64,000 nucleotides of DNA from Benincasa hispida (lineage: Eukaryota; Streptophyta; Magnoliopsida; Cucurbitales; Cucurbitaceae), in NCBI RefSeq assembly GCF_009727055.1, contig NC_052349.1, forward strand, positions 92,367,244 to 92,431,243, in the 5' to 3' direction. Both the position numbers and the translations under genes were made by a program. Positions 37,551-48,884 of this stretch are shown here, in pieces. Position 1 is the stretch's first letter. Every line of letters starts with the position of its first letter. The notes under the pieces were generated by a model. That model did not search any database, was not told the DNA's origin, and saw only the letters and a list, made by a program, of their open reading frames with translations.

Positions 37551-38909
37551 ACTAGTCGTACCTGTGAGCATTCTTTCATTCGCCAGTGACATTATCTTAA
37601 CCATATGTTCTTAGCTTGATGCTTACAACTTAGCTTATCTAGGCAATGTACATCATCCCTTCTTACATTCTAGCTTCTCTCCTTCACCTTAGTTCTCGAC
37701 CACTCGGTCATCTCATTCCTCATATCGAGTCGGGGTCTTATCGACATGAGTCCTGGCCCATCACGGGGTCAATACTATTTTATCAAACTTACTATAAGCT
37801 TTCTGCTTCTTCTTAAGTTAGGAACTAGCTTAACTTGCCAATCAGGATAAGTCTTGCCTCTAGCCGAGCCAAGACTAACTTTCCAATGCTCACCGAGTGC
37901 GCACCAGTACTAAAAAATGCCATCCCGAACCTTAGAATGATATAAATCTTCATTTCACATATGGACACATCTATCAAGAATAAACTCTCGGGTCATTCAC
38001 ATTTATCGGGACCAATGGGACAATCATCAATATGAACATTATTAGGCCATGACGACACTTGCGACCATATCGTGTCATTTGAGGATACCGTGCTAAAACC
38101 CGAGTATATATACCAACCTCTACTCTTCCCAAGAAGGCGCAATATTGGCACACTTATGCCACCTGACATTGTCCTTTAGTTACTCATCCTCATAGAAAGT
38201 TGTTTGAGACACTTATCCCGCGACACTTGCCCATGCCACAACACACTCATGTATCATGTAGTAGCTTACTTAGGCACCAAGGCCTAGGGGTAGTGGAGAT
38301 CCAAGACCATGCCTCCCCCTATAGTGCTTTCTGAACAGTTCTTAATCTGGCACCCATGCATATGAATCATGGCGAACGGTCACTTGCCACTGTGGATCTT
38401 TCATCTGAACTTTGATTGGCATGAAATTCGATATGCGTGCATATTTTCTCAATATGCATCTAACTCTAGAGTTGCTCGTCCAAACTCGCGACAAGACCCT
38501 GACTTTCAAGGTCATGGCCTGAGACCCATCTGGGCCCTACTAAGCTTGTCACTAACACCACCAATGACACGGGTGCTTGTCTTCTAATTTGATGTTCAAC
38601 CTGACATGTTTTCTCCCTCTTCTTTGTGTGTTGGATGATGCATCGTTCTCCTTGATAGCATCATGGTACTTCACTTCTCTTGCCCTTTCTTTGGCCTAAT
38701 GGATGACACCATTTTAGATGTCAACATGCTTGCTTCTTGTCTTGTCTACTTTGTAGGAGTTTCAACCCACTCTGCCATAGTAAGGTTGAGACCCTCTCCC
38801 CCATTTAACATTGTCATCGTCCTCGATGATGCTATTTCTGGGTCAACCCATTCTCCCCACTTATTCTCATCATTGTTCTCGATGATGCTTGCCCTTATAG
38901 TAATGTCGA
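37551..38909. other. GC-richer repeat DNA, unclassified
   Basis: No intact gene. ORFs of 72 and 87 codons (38369-38587, 38663-38926) are not recognised. The part at 38637-38800 recurs at 54105-54255. Inference: remains of a Ty3/gypsy-type element, without any protein motif to prove it. Confidence 0.35.
38637..38800 (+). repeat. Repeat shared with 54105-54255, copy 1
   Basis: Shared phrases in order: ACTTCACTTCTCTTGCCC, GGCCTAAT-GATGA, TTTTAGATGTCA-CATGCTTG and CTTGTCTACTT, then CAACCCACTCTG-CATAGTA. The second copy starts exactly where the family C LTR ends. Confidence 0.7.
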
Positions 38910-39299
38910 TGTTGGGGATGTCCTAAAAGCTCGCAGTTTGTGATCATTGAAACATTTTCTATTTATCAATGAAAGTTTTATTGAAGTTTATATTCAATAA
39001 AAATGTTATTGAAATTTCATAATGTAATAAAAATCCAATAAACGAATCCATGGCTATTGCATGAATACTATAACTTTATGTAGAGACATAAAAAGAGGAT
39101 CAAGTTATAGTATATAGCCAAAAAGGTCTACAAGTATATGGATGAGATTGGGTACCTCATCCTAGGGACACTTTGGATGCAGCCTACTTTGTATAATGAT
39201 ACAAACGATGCAATAAAAAAAACCATTCATATGGAGACATGCGAGTAGGGACATTCTATGCAAAAGAGTTTTGCTTAAGACTGGACCACGAAATGGTCG
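38910..39299 (+). repeat. 5' LTR fragment of copia B, fused to gag
   Basis: Opens TGTTGGGGATGTCCTAAAAG (family B start). It runs 390 bases to GACCACGAAATGGTCG and then passes straight into gag coding text at about 39300. The rest of the LTR, the primer site, the leader and the first part of gag are deleted. Confidence 0.75.
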
Positions 39300-39918
39300 T
39301 TGCAAGGGATATTTGGGCAACTGTCCTCATCAGCACGACATGATGCTATCAAATACATTTATAATTCGCGTATAAGGGAAGGGACCTCTGTTAGAGAACA
39401 TGTCCTGGACATGATGGTCCACTTCAATATCGCGGAGGCAAACAGGGTTGTCATAGATGAGAAGAGCCAAGTGAGTATGATAATGGAATCTCTTCCGCAG
39501 AGTTTTCTAACTTTTCGTACGAACGCTATAATGAATAAGATTGATTACAACTTAACGGCTCTTCTCAATGAACTCCAGACTTTTCAATCTTTAATAAAAA
39601 AAAATAAAGAAGGGGAAGCAAATGTTGTTTTCCAAAGGAAATTTCATAAAGGTGCGTCATCTAGTTCAAGGCCCTCCGAAAAGAAGTCTGGATCTTCGAA
39701 GGATAAAAGTATCCCGATGAAGAAAAAGGGAAAAGGGAAGAAACAATCTCCTGCTAATAAAAGCAAGACGAAAGTTGCAAAAGGAAAATGTTTCCATTGC
39801 AACGTTGACGGTCATTGAAAACGTGATTATCTTAAATATCTTGCAGAAAAGAAAGCTAAGAAGGCAAAGCAAGGTAAATTTAGCTTACTTGTAATAGAAA
39901 CATGTTTAGTAGAGTGTT
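39300..39918 (+). pseudogene. Copia B gag (5'-deleted)
   Basis: A 172-codon frame starting in the gag core (GIFGQLSSSARHD, then SVREHVLDMMVHFNIAE) with a Lys/Ser-rich linker. The zinc knuckle at 39790-39831 starts CFHCNVDGH but has a stop in place of the following Trp, and its last Cys is Tyr. The N-terminal part is lost in the LTR junction deletion. Best-preserved gag core in the window, but not functional. Confidence 0.8.
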
Positions 39919-42359
39919 CTCACTTAACCTGGATATTGGATTCAGGATCCATTAATCATATTTGCACTTTCTTACAGGAAACTAATTCCTGGAAGCAACT
40001 ATCAGAAAATGAAATGACTTTCAAAGTGGGAACAGGTGAAGTCATTTCAGCAGAATCAATGGGAGATATCAAGTTAATTTTTGGAGATTCTTACATTTTA
40101 CTTGACAATGTATATTATGTACCTAAAATGAAAAGGAACTTAATCTCTGTATCTTATTTACTGAAACATATGCATAAAGTCACTTTTGATATAAATGAAG
40201 TGTTCATTAGTTTAAAAGGTGTTCAAATGTATACAGCTAAACTTGAAAATAAGTTACATGTGTTAAAACCGATTAATGCAAAAACCATTCTAAATATAGA
40301 GATGTTTAAAACGGCGGAAACTCAAAATATGGAAAGAAAGATTTCTTCTAACGGCTATCTATGACACTTAAGACTTGGTCACATAAATCTCAATAGGATT
40401 GAGAGATTGGTAAATAATGGTCATCTAAACTAGTTAGAAGACAAATCTTTACCTCCATGTGAATTATGTCTTGAGGGAAAAATGACTAAAAAATCTTTTT
40501 TTAGCAAAAAGTCTTAAAGCCAAAGAACCTCTAGAACTTATATATTCAAACCTTTGTGGTCCGATGAATATTAAAGCACAGGTAGGATCTGAATATGATG
40601 TCAGTTTCATTGATGATTATTCCAAATATGGTTATGTTTACCTAATGCACTAAAAGTCTAAAACTCTTGAAAAATTCAAAGAATATAAGACTGAGGTTGA
40701 TAACCTATTAGGTAAAAGGATAAAAACACTTTAATCAAATCGAGGTGGTGAGTATATGGATTTACAATTCCATAACTATTTAGTAGAACATGGAATTCAA
40801 TCCCAAATCACAGCATCTAGTACACAACAACAGAATGGTGTAGCAGAAAGGAGAAATTGAACCCTGTTAGATATGGTTCACTTAATGTTGAGTTACGCCC
40901 AGTTACCTCAGTTCTTTTGGGTGTATACAGTACAAGTTGTTGTACATATACTGAACATGATTCCCTCAAAAGTATTTCATAAACACTGCATGAGTTATAG
41001 AGAGGATGTAAAGGCAGTTTACGTCACTTCAGAATTTGGGGATGCCTGACGCACATGTTGGTGCAAAACCCTAAAAAATTAGAAAAACGTGAAAAAAATA
41101 TGTCTATTTGTCGGATACCCTAAAGAAACAAAAGGTCGGTTATTTTGTGATCCTCAAGAAGATAAGGTATTTGTATCGACAAATGCTACATTCTAAGAAG
41201 AAGATCATATAAGAAATCATCAACCTCGCAGTAAACTAGTATTGAATAAAATGAGTAAAGAAACTATAGATAAATCAACAAAAGTTGTTGATCAAGTTGG
41301 TCCTTCAATAAGAGTTATTGCTCCATCACATCCTTCTCATGATATGAGAATGTCTCCACGTAGTGGGAGGGTTGTTCAATAGCCTGATCACTATATGGGT
41401 TTAACAGAAACTCATGTCATCATACCAGATGATGGCTTAGAGGATCTATTAACCTTTAAATAGGGAATAGAAGATGTAGATAGAGATCGATAGACTGAAG
41501 CCATGGACCTAGAAATGGAGTCAATGTACTTCAATTCTGTCTGAGAACTTGTAGACCTACTAGATGGGTAAAACCTATTGGTTGTAAGTGGATCTACAAG
41601 AGAAAACAAGACCAAACTAGTAAGGTGCAAACCTATAATGCCAGACTCGTGACAAAAGGTTTTACCCAAATAGAGAGGGTAAACCATGAAGAAGCCTTCT
41701 CTTCTATTGCCTCGATTAAATCAATTAAAATATATTCATTGTTGCCTTTTATGATTATGAAATCTGGAAAATGAATGTCAAGACTGCCTTTTTGAATGGT
41801 CATCTTGACGAAAGTATTTACATGTCTCAACCAGAAGGGTTTATAGAACATGGTCAAGAGTAAAAATTTTTCAAGCTTAATAGATCCATTTATGGATTAA
41901 GACAGGCGTCCCGATCCTGGAATATAAGGTTTTCCACTACAATCAAATCTTATGGCTTTGAACAAAATGTTGACGAACCTTGTGTTTACAAAAAGATAGT
42001 CAATAAGAATGTAGCTTTCTTGGTCCTTTATATTGATGATATCTTGCTAATTGGGAATGAGACAGGATTCTTACTGACGTAAAGAGATTACTAGCATAGC
42101 AGTTTCAAATGATAGATTTGGGAGATGCACAATATGTTCTTGGAATCTAAATTGTTCATAATCGCAAGAACATAATGCTAACACTATCTCAAACATCTTA
42201 TATTGACAAGATTTTGTCAAGATATAACATGCAAAATTCCAAGAAGGGTACGCTACTTTTTAGACACGGAATTCATTTGTCTAAGGAACAGTGTCTTAAG
42301 ACACCTCAAGAAGTTGAGGAAATGAAAAGAATTCCTTATACACCAATGGTAAATAGCTT
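39919..42359 (+). pseudogene. Copia B protease, integrase and RT (decayed; interrupted at 42359)
   Basis: The protease signature WILDSGSINH is at about 39929-39960 in a 142-codon frame. The pre-integrase region is at 40359-40490. Integrase at about 40540-40870 has lost both catalytic Asp: Asn appears in the SNLCGP and SNRGGE contexts, and a stop precedes the latter. RT from about 41460 has many stops; motif A reads KMNVKTAFLN with Asn for Asp, and the catalytic box is YIDD at about 42030. The frame stops where a solo LTR has inserted and resumes at 46142. Confidence 0.8.
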
Positions 42360-45300
42360 TGTTGGGGTTGATGTCCTAAATCTCGTAGGGTTCTATATTT
42401 TGTAAACCTTGTATGAATAAACTCTTATGTGACTAATAATATATGATATTTTATTTACTTTGTCTATAAAATATGTGATATTTTAGTTGCATTAACCACA
42501 AACCAATAAACTAACATCTAAGGTTATCGTTATAACTTAAACATGTACAGGTGGACCATGTTTAAGTGATAACCTAAATGGTCTGTAGTAGATGGATAAG
42601 GCTGGGTACCTTATCCTGGTGACACTACGAGTATGACTCACTTTGTAAGTGCTACAATTGTTGTAAAGTGCTATAGATGATCTGATCCTGATCATTCATG
42701 TATTAGACATGCGAGCGGGGATATTCTATACAAATGAGTTTGTATAAGACCGGACCAAAAAATGTTTAGTCTCAGTATATAACATCATTCATAACATAGA
42801 TTTACATTTCACCAGGATGAGAATAGGTAACGTGTCCGGAATCCCGAGTGAGTTATGAACTCCTGCTTAGAAGGGTGGTCATTTTATTTGTATAGGTGAG
42901 AGTGGCCAGATCTCCGACTCAATAAGCTTACCATTTTTGGGATTCGTCTGATTGGGGAATTGGGAACAAAGTTACATAAGATGGAATTCACTCCTTCCCC
43001 AAATCAAGGGTAAGTAGATAAATTGCTCGCTTAAGGGTTGATTCCGGGTCTTGAACAATGTGATGCCACACCCTCTCCTGGCTCAAGAGGGGTTTAGTCA
43101 TAGTGGGACTATGAGTTATTGTTCATTAGAGGAATCAGTGGTACTTAAGGAGTTAGATGTAACTACAGAGGCAAAATGGAAATTTGGCCCATCTGTACTT
43201 ACGAGCAATTTGTAAAAAGTCATCATACTGTTGATTGGTTATATCTAATGGACACAAGAATATATATAGTGTGAATAGTGCAGTTGTCGTTCTTTAGGTG
43301 AGTGTCGGACAGTTAACGGATGGTGGATAATGTAATTAAAGAGTTTAATTAATTATTTATGTACCGTTGGAGCTTCAAGCTACAGGTCCATAAGGTCCCC
43401 TTGGTAGCTCAAAAGGATTTAGTTGAGAATCAGATTTTGCATTAATTTGAATTGTTCAAATTAATAAGAGAGATTTAATTCTATTTGATATAATTAAATT
43501 ATTTCAATTATATATGATATAATTGTTATAATGTATTTTATACATTATAGTTTAATGGGAGGAAATAAATATTTGAATGGGATTCAAATATATTTTCTAT
43601 GAATGTGATTCATTGTTGTTAAATTTAATATAAATATGATTTATATTAAATGCCATAAAATAGAGAAAAGAAACTATAGTTTATATTATATATGATATAA
43701 TGTTAAAACTATAGGTTATATATTATATTTGATATAACATATAGTTTAATATAACTATAATATGATAAGTTAGTTATCATATTTATTTATAGTTGTCATA
43801 TTTATTTGTATTATTTTATTATTTTGAATAATAACTTCCCTCTTTTCTCTCCAACCATCTTAGTGGGTGATTATTGTTTTTGTGGCAAGAGGAATAAAAG
43901 AAAAATGGTTTTCTTCTTTTTCCTCAACGCTTGAACATACACATTAGTTGTACGATTGAAAGTTTGCATAAAAGTTCTGTGCGTGTTTCTCAATCTTCTT
44001 CCTCCACACTCAAATTATCCCTCCTAACCAAAATAGTTAAAACCCACCACTCCTAGGTTCTCACCCTGAGGATACTAAAGGCTCATTGTGGTTGTGTCTT
44101 TGTTTGGTTCGAGAATATCTTGAAGAAGGTCTTCAAGAGTTGCTGAGTTCGTGACTGTTTGAGAGAGTTACGTGAAGAGAAAAGGTCTTTAAGGGTAATG
44201 TATCTTGAACCCATTTTCTTGTATCAAGCATGTTGTAATTTATTTTGATTTCATATATTGTATGTTTACCGTGAAAGAGTTAAATAATATGCAGCGGAAA
44301 TATCAAGGATCCATAAGCATTCAAATTCACTAATTTTGGCAAAAACTAAAGCATGCTTTTCTAAAAAGAGGGTTTTAAGATCATACCTTTGAAGAACTCT
44401 CCAAGAATCCGAATGTACAGCAGCAGTCTTCACTAGAGATCACTGTGAACCACCTCAAAGTCTTTCCTACTATCCTCTTGGAACTTTAGACAAAGTTGTG
44501 GGACTCAAGATCAGCTTGAAATGGTGAAGAACAGTGAAGAACACACAGCAGCCGAATGAAAGAACACTTTTCTTCTCACAGAGATGTTTTCTCAAAATTT
44601 CTGCATTAGTTCCTCTCAAATGACTCCAAACTTCTTTATATATTGCAGATGAACATGCAAAGAAGTGAAATGCATGGCTTGCAGCTCATGCTTGGAGAAT
44701 TAATAAAGAGAAGTTAATGGCTTTTGTGTAAGTATAAAGATGAAGATAATGGAAAAAATGCATTATCCATTTTCTGCAACATGCAAAATCCGATTTTCAT
44801 TTTTCTTTTAAAAATACAAAATGATTTCAAAACCATTTTGATTAATAAAATTGAAAAATGATTTTCTAAAATTAATTTAAAATAATAATTAATTTAATAT
44901 CAAATATTAAATTAATTTTTGCACAATAATCATCTTCATATATTTAAATCATATTAAAATATATATTCTCTTGTTCCGTTTATTTTGAATGTTTCAAATT
45001 AATTTCTCAAGCTACTCTAAAGCTTATCCAATTACGAACTAGTAGGGGGACCTCGCGGACCTATAGATCATGGGCTCCAACGATTCGAGATTAATCGGCT
45101 AAACTCATTAGTCCGATCTAACCCCCATTCGTTAACTAATGGAACACTCCACTATAGCCCATAGTTGAACTCCCCTCACTGTAGATATATTATGTTCACT
45201 TAATAACCATAATCAGTAAGTCGATCCTTCACAGGTTGTTTGTAATCACAGTTAGGTCAAAAATACCATTTTACCCTAGTGAATACACTTTGTTCCTTAA

Positions 45301-46141
45301 GTTCCTACTGATCCTCTAATGAACAATTCTGATTCATAATCTCTATGAATCAAATCCTTTCTCTATCATGAGAAGGCGGGGCCCCAATTGTTCAAGACCT
45401 GAAATCAGTACTTAAGAGAACTACCTATCTGCTAACCATAAATAGGGTAGGAGTGAATTCCATCTTGCAAGGTTATGTCCCTAGTTATTTATTTGGTCTT
45501 ATCCCTAAAATGGTTAGCTTATTGAGTAGTGTTGTTGGACTACTCTCACCGTTTGTAGATCAAAGGATAATCCCGAACAAACAGGAGTTCATAGCTAGCT
45601 CAAGATTAAGATCGAGTTAACCTAGGTTACATAATAAATGAAATAGTCAGTTTTAACAGTAAATGGTCGTTATAAAGAAAAGTGACTATTTTCATCGTCC
45701 AATCTATATGCAAACTCGTTGCATAGGATGCCTCCACTCTCATGTCTCAACATGAACAATTTGTGGATCACATCATTTGTAGCACCTTACAACTTCTTGT
45801 AACAATTACAGAGTGGGTCGCATCCAATACTGTTACTAGGATGAGATACCCAATTTCATCCATATACTTATTAGACCATTTAGGCTATAAACTGTCAACT
45901 TGATCTTGTTTGTGTCATTACATAAAGTTACATCATTCAGACTATAGCCAAGGATGCATTTATGGGATTTTCATAATAAGATGCAAAATCAACAAGCCAT
46001 TGTTATTGATAAATAGAATGTTTAACACGAACTGCGAGTTCTTGGACATTCCCAACATATTGTAAATTATCTTTCAATAATTAATGAAATTTGGACGATT
46101 CGCTTTCGCTCAAGGATCTCCTTCAATACGATTTCCTTCAA
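42360..46141 (+). mobile_element. Solo LTR (family A/C-like) in copia B, itself interrupted
   Basis: The LTR opens TGTTGGGGTTGATGTCC at 42360 and runs to about 44262. It resumes at about 46065 and ends TTCCTTCA at 46141. AGCTT lies on each side (42355-42359 and 46142-46146), a perfect 5-bp target duplication. The RT/RNase H reading continues across the two flanks. LTR length without the insert is about 1.98 kb. No internal region is present, so LTR-LTR recombination left a solo LTR. Confidence 0.8.
44261..46057 (-). mobile_element. Inverted solo LTR of family B, nested
   Basis: On the minus strand it opens TGTTGGGAATGTCCAAGAAC (46057 downward), like 21449 and 38910, and is about 1.8 kb. TATTGTA occurs at both edges (44256-44262 and 46058-46064), giving the 5-bp target duplication with a two-base ambiguity at the 44262 end. 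It carries no coding region. Confidence 0.75.
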
Positions 46142-46287
46142 GCTTGATGTACACTATGTTATATACACATTCTAACATATGCTTTGAAGTTGGATTTGTC
46201 AGTAGGTTTCAGTCCAACCCTGGACATAACCATTGGAATGCTATTAAGAAAATCCTCAAGTATCTTAGGAGAACGAGGAACTATACG
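46142..46287 (+). pseudogene. Copia B RT/RNase H continuation (fragment)
   Basis: Reads SLMYTMLYTHSNICF and FQSNPGHNHWNAIKKIL, the segment that follows the break at 42359. It ends at about 46287, where unrelated LTR-like text begins. The remaining RNase H and the 3' LTR of copy B are missing. Confidence 0.75.
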
Positions 46288-46500
46288 ATCGCGGAGTAAA
46301 TGTATGGTAAATCATTTACCTTTCGCGTGTTAAGCGATCATCTAGACGATTAGGCTTCGCGGCCTCGTTGTTGTCTATGTGATCATTTAGCTGTCGTGCT
46401 ATCGTCTACTGTGCTCTACACAATCTTTTACCTGGAGACGTTTACTAAACGATGGAGCTTCACCCGGCGGTTCAAGACCCGGTTCGCTTGTGAATTAGTT
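46288..46500 (+). repeat. Family C LTR-like fragment at the 5' side of copia C
   Basis: Carries GCGATCATCTAGACGATTAG and TTTACTAAACGATGG, the type of motif array found at 53440-53700. Taken as a remnant of the 5' LTR of copy C. No primer binding site can be read after it, so the LTR end is lost or unrecognisable. Confidence 0.4.
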
Positions 46501-47874
46501 TGCTCGGTGGAATAATGTAATAGATAGAATTTTCATTCTGGTTTTATGTTGGTTCATTTCGGTCCATTAATCTATGGTTTTATACATGTGATGTTTATTT
46601 TTTTTTAATGTCATATGGTATGCACATATAAATAAATCCCATCTTAGGTTATGCATTGGTCATGCATCTTCTCTTTATTATAAGTGTTATAATTTAGAGA
46701 AGCATGATTTAAATTACGTAAGTGTATGCTCATGCATCATATAATATAAGAATTATATTTATGCATGCATTATTTATTAAGCATTATATTTATAAGTGTT
46801 ATAAATACTTCGTTATGTGGCAATGTATATTTTAGTTGTTTCCTTTATAAAGATTATAAAATGAAATTAGAACTAAAATCAATAATAAAATGTTAAAGTG
46901 TAGCAAATCTATCTATAAGGGACCTTTTGTCTAAGGTGGGTTTTGTCTAGGCTGGGGTATTTAAGGTGACGGCAACAGAAAATCCCTACCTGGGAACCTA
47001 CTTGGAAAGGTGAATTAGATAGATTTGATACATGCATGTAAGTTAAGGACAGTTCATTAAAGAGTTTAATGTGACTACTTAAACTTGTTTTATTTCAAAT
47101 ACAAAAGTTATTTTTTAGCAGACTTAATAAATGACTTAGATTATAATCAGTAGCCGGATTGTCTAATGAACCCTTAGGTAGAACATTAAGTGGGAGGTTC
47201 TTGAGGCATTTGTTGCTTCATTTAAACCTCTCACGTTTCTCCCTCATAGTCTATACCGTGAGATCTATCATCGGCCTCGTGACACCGTGGGAGTATCCCC
47301 CTAAGGGATGGTGTTTGGGTAGGCCAATATCAAGATGGATGGAGATAATGTTCATAGTAAGTGGAAGCAGGAGGTGCGACAACATATCCCACGGTCTCTC
47401 TCGTTGGATTAAATAAAGTTTCTGCACATCACCTCGAGACACCTTGGGAGTGTCCCCCTATAGGATGGTTGTTTTGTGCATTTCTTTATTCGATCTCCTG
47501 TAAGAGGATATGGTTACTTAGTCTCTTGTCCTAATCTGCTTTTTCCCTACGGTGGACACATTAGAACGGACTTTGGGGCCGAAAACGAGGGGTTATACTT
47601 ACACAGAATTGTTAAGGGGTAACAGTTCTAGACCAAACAAATGGTGGTTGTTAGGTTCAGTTCCAAGAGTTGGTTCTGCCTAATGGTTGAGAATGTCTCA
47701 TCCCAGTGAAGGGACATCTGATCACGTTTGTCCTGCCTCGCTGGGGCATCATTACAAAATAGAAGTCTTATCACTTAGGGTACTTGGAAACTGTTTTGCT
47801 AAAACTATTTGGTTAAAAAAAAAATTTTTGCAAAGTCTTATAAAAGTTTATTCATTTTTCTGCAACAGTTTTAA
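46501..47874 (+). other. Leader of copia C with ~157-bp tandem repeats
   Basis: Untranslated leader with GTATTTAAGGTGACGGCAAC near 46957, matched at 60400 and 60805 in copy E. Tandem units start at 47281 and 47438 (GACACC phrase, period 157). The 85- and 63-codon frames are not genes. Confidence 0.65.
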
Positions 47875-48884
47875 ATGACTACAACCACTATTAGTTTCCT
47901 TAGAGTCGAAAAACTGAATGGCTAAAACTATTTGAGTTGGAAACATATGATCACGATGATACTCATCATCGAGAATTTGAAGTTTGTCCTTACGAAGTAC
48001 TATCCTCCTATTCCACCTCAGGACGCTACTCGAAGTGTTCAGGGGCATACGAGCATTGGACACGGGCAAATGAGAAGGCCCTAGCCTATATCTTGGCCAA
48101 TCTTAGTGGTGTATTGGCCAAGAACCATGAGCCCATGGTCTCAACACGTGAGACCATAAAGTCCCTGTAAGAAATGTTTGGACAGTCGTCTAGACAGCTC
48201 AAGCACAAGGCTCTGAAACACATCTTCAGCTCCAAAATGGAGGAAGACACCCTTGTTCGTGAACACGTGCTGAACATGATGGTCCACTTTAACGTGGCGG
48301 AGATGAATGGGTCTAAAATTGATGAGGGCAGTCAAGTTAGTATTATCCTGCATTCATTGCCGGAGAGCTTCCTCCACTTTGTTAGCAATACGATTCTTCA
48401 CAGAGTGAAATATACCCTTACTACTCTCCTCAACGAGTTGCAGACTTACCAATCCTTGCTGAAAAGTAAGGAGAAGAGGGGAGGTGAGGCAAATGTTGTC
48501 TCATCTTCTAAAAAGTTCCATCGAGGTTCAACCTCAGGGACAAATTCTGCACCTTCAACCTTTTACTCTGGAAAGGGGAAGAAGAAGAAGGGTGGTAAAG
48601 GGAAAGGGAAAGCGCCTGCTAACCCGTCACATGCCACTCAGAAGACGCATCCACCGCCGGTTGAAAAAGGAACATGTTTCCACTACAACCAAGACAGACA
48701 CTGGAAGAGGAATTGTCCTTGCTATTTGAAGGAAAGGAAGGCAGCCAAGACTAAGGCCAAGGCAGACAAAAGTAAATGTGATTTACTTGTGTTAGAAACT
48801 TGTTTAGTGGAGAATGATGATTCTGCCTGGATAATTGATTCGAGTGCCACTAATCATGTTTGTTCTTTTTTTTCGGGGGATTAG
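47875..48884 (+). pseudogene. Copia C gag and protease (decayed)
   Basis: ATG at 47875, with an early shift or stop; a stop (TAA) at 48168-48170 separates the two long frames. A 236-codon frame (48174-48884) holds the gag core (MFGQSSRQLKHKALKHIFS, LVREHVLNMMVHFNV) and a Lys-rich linker. The zinc knuckle (about 48670-48711) has its second Cys as Tyr (CFHYNQDRHWKRNC). The protease site reads WIIDSSATNHV, with Ser for the Gly of DSG. Each change alone would probably inactivate. Confidence 0.8.

Noticed and set aside
42360..46141. A complete third copia element between 42 and 46 kb
   Set aside because: Only LTR text is present between the AGCTT duplications, with no primer site, gag or pol, so two solo LTRs explain it.
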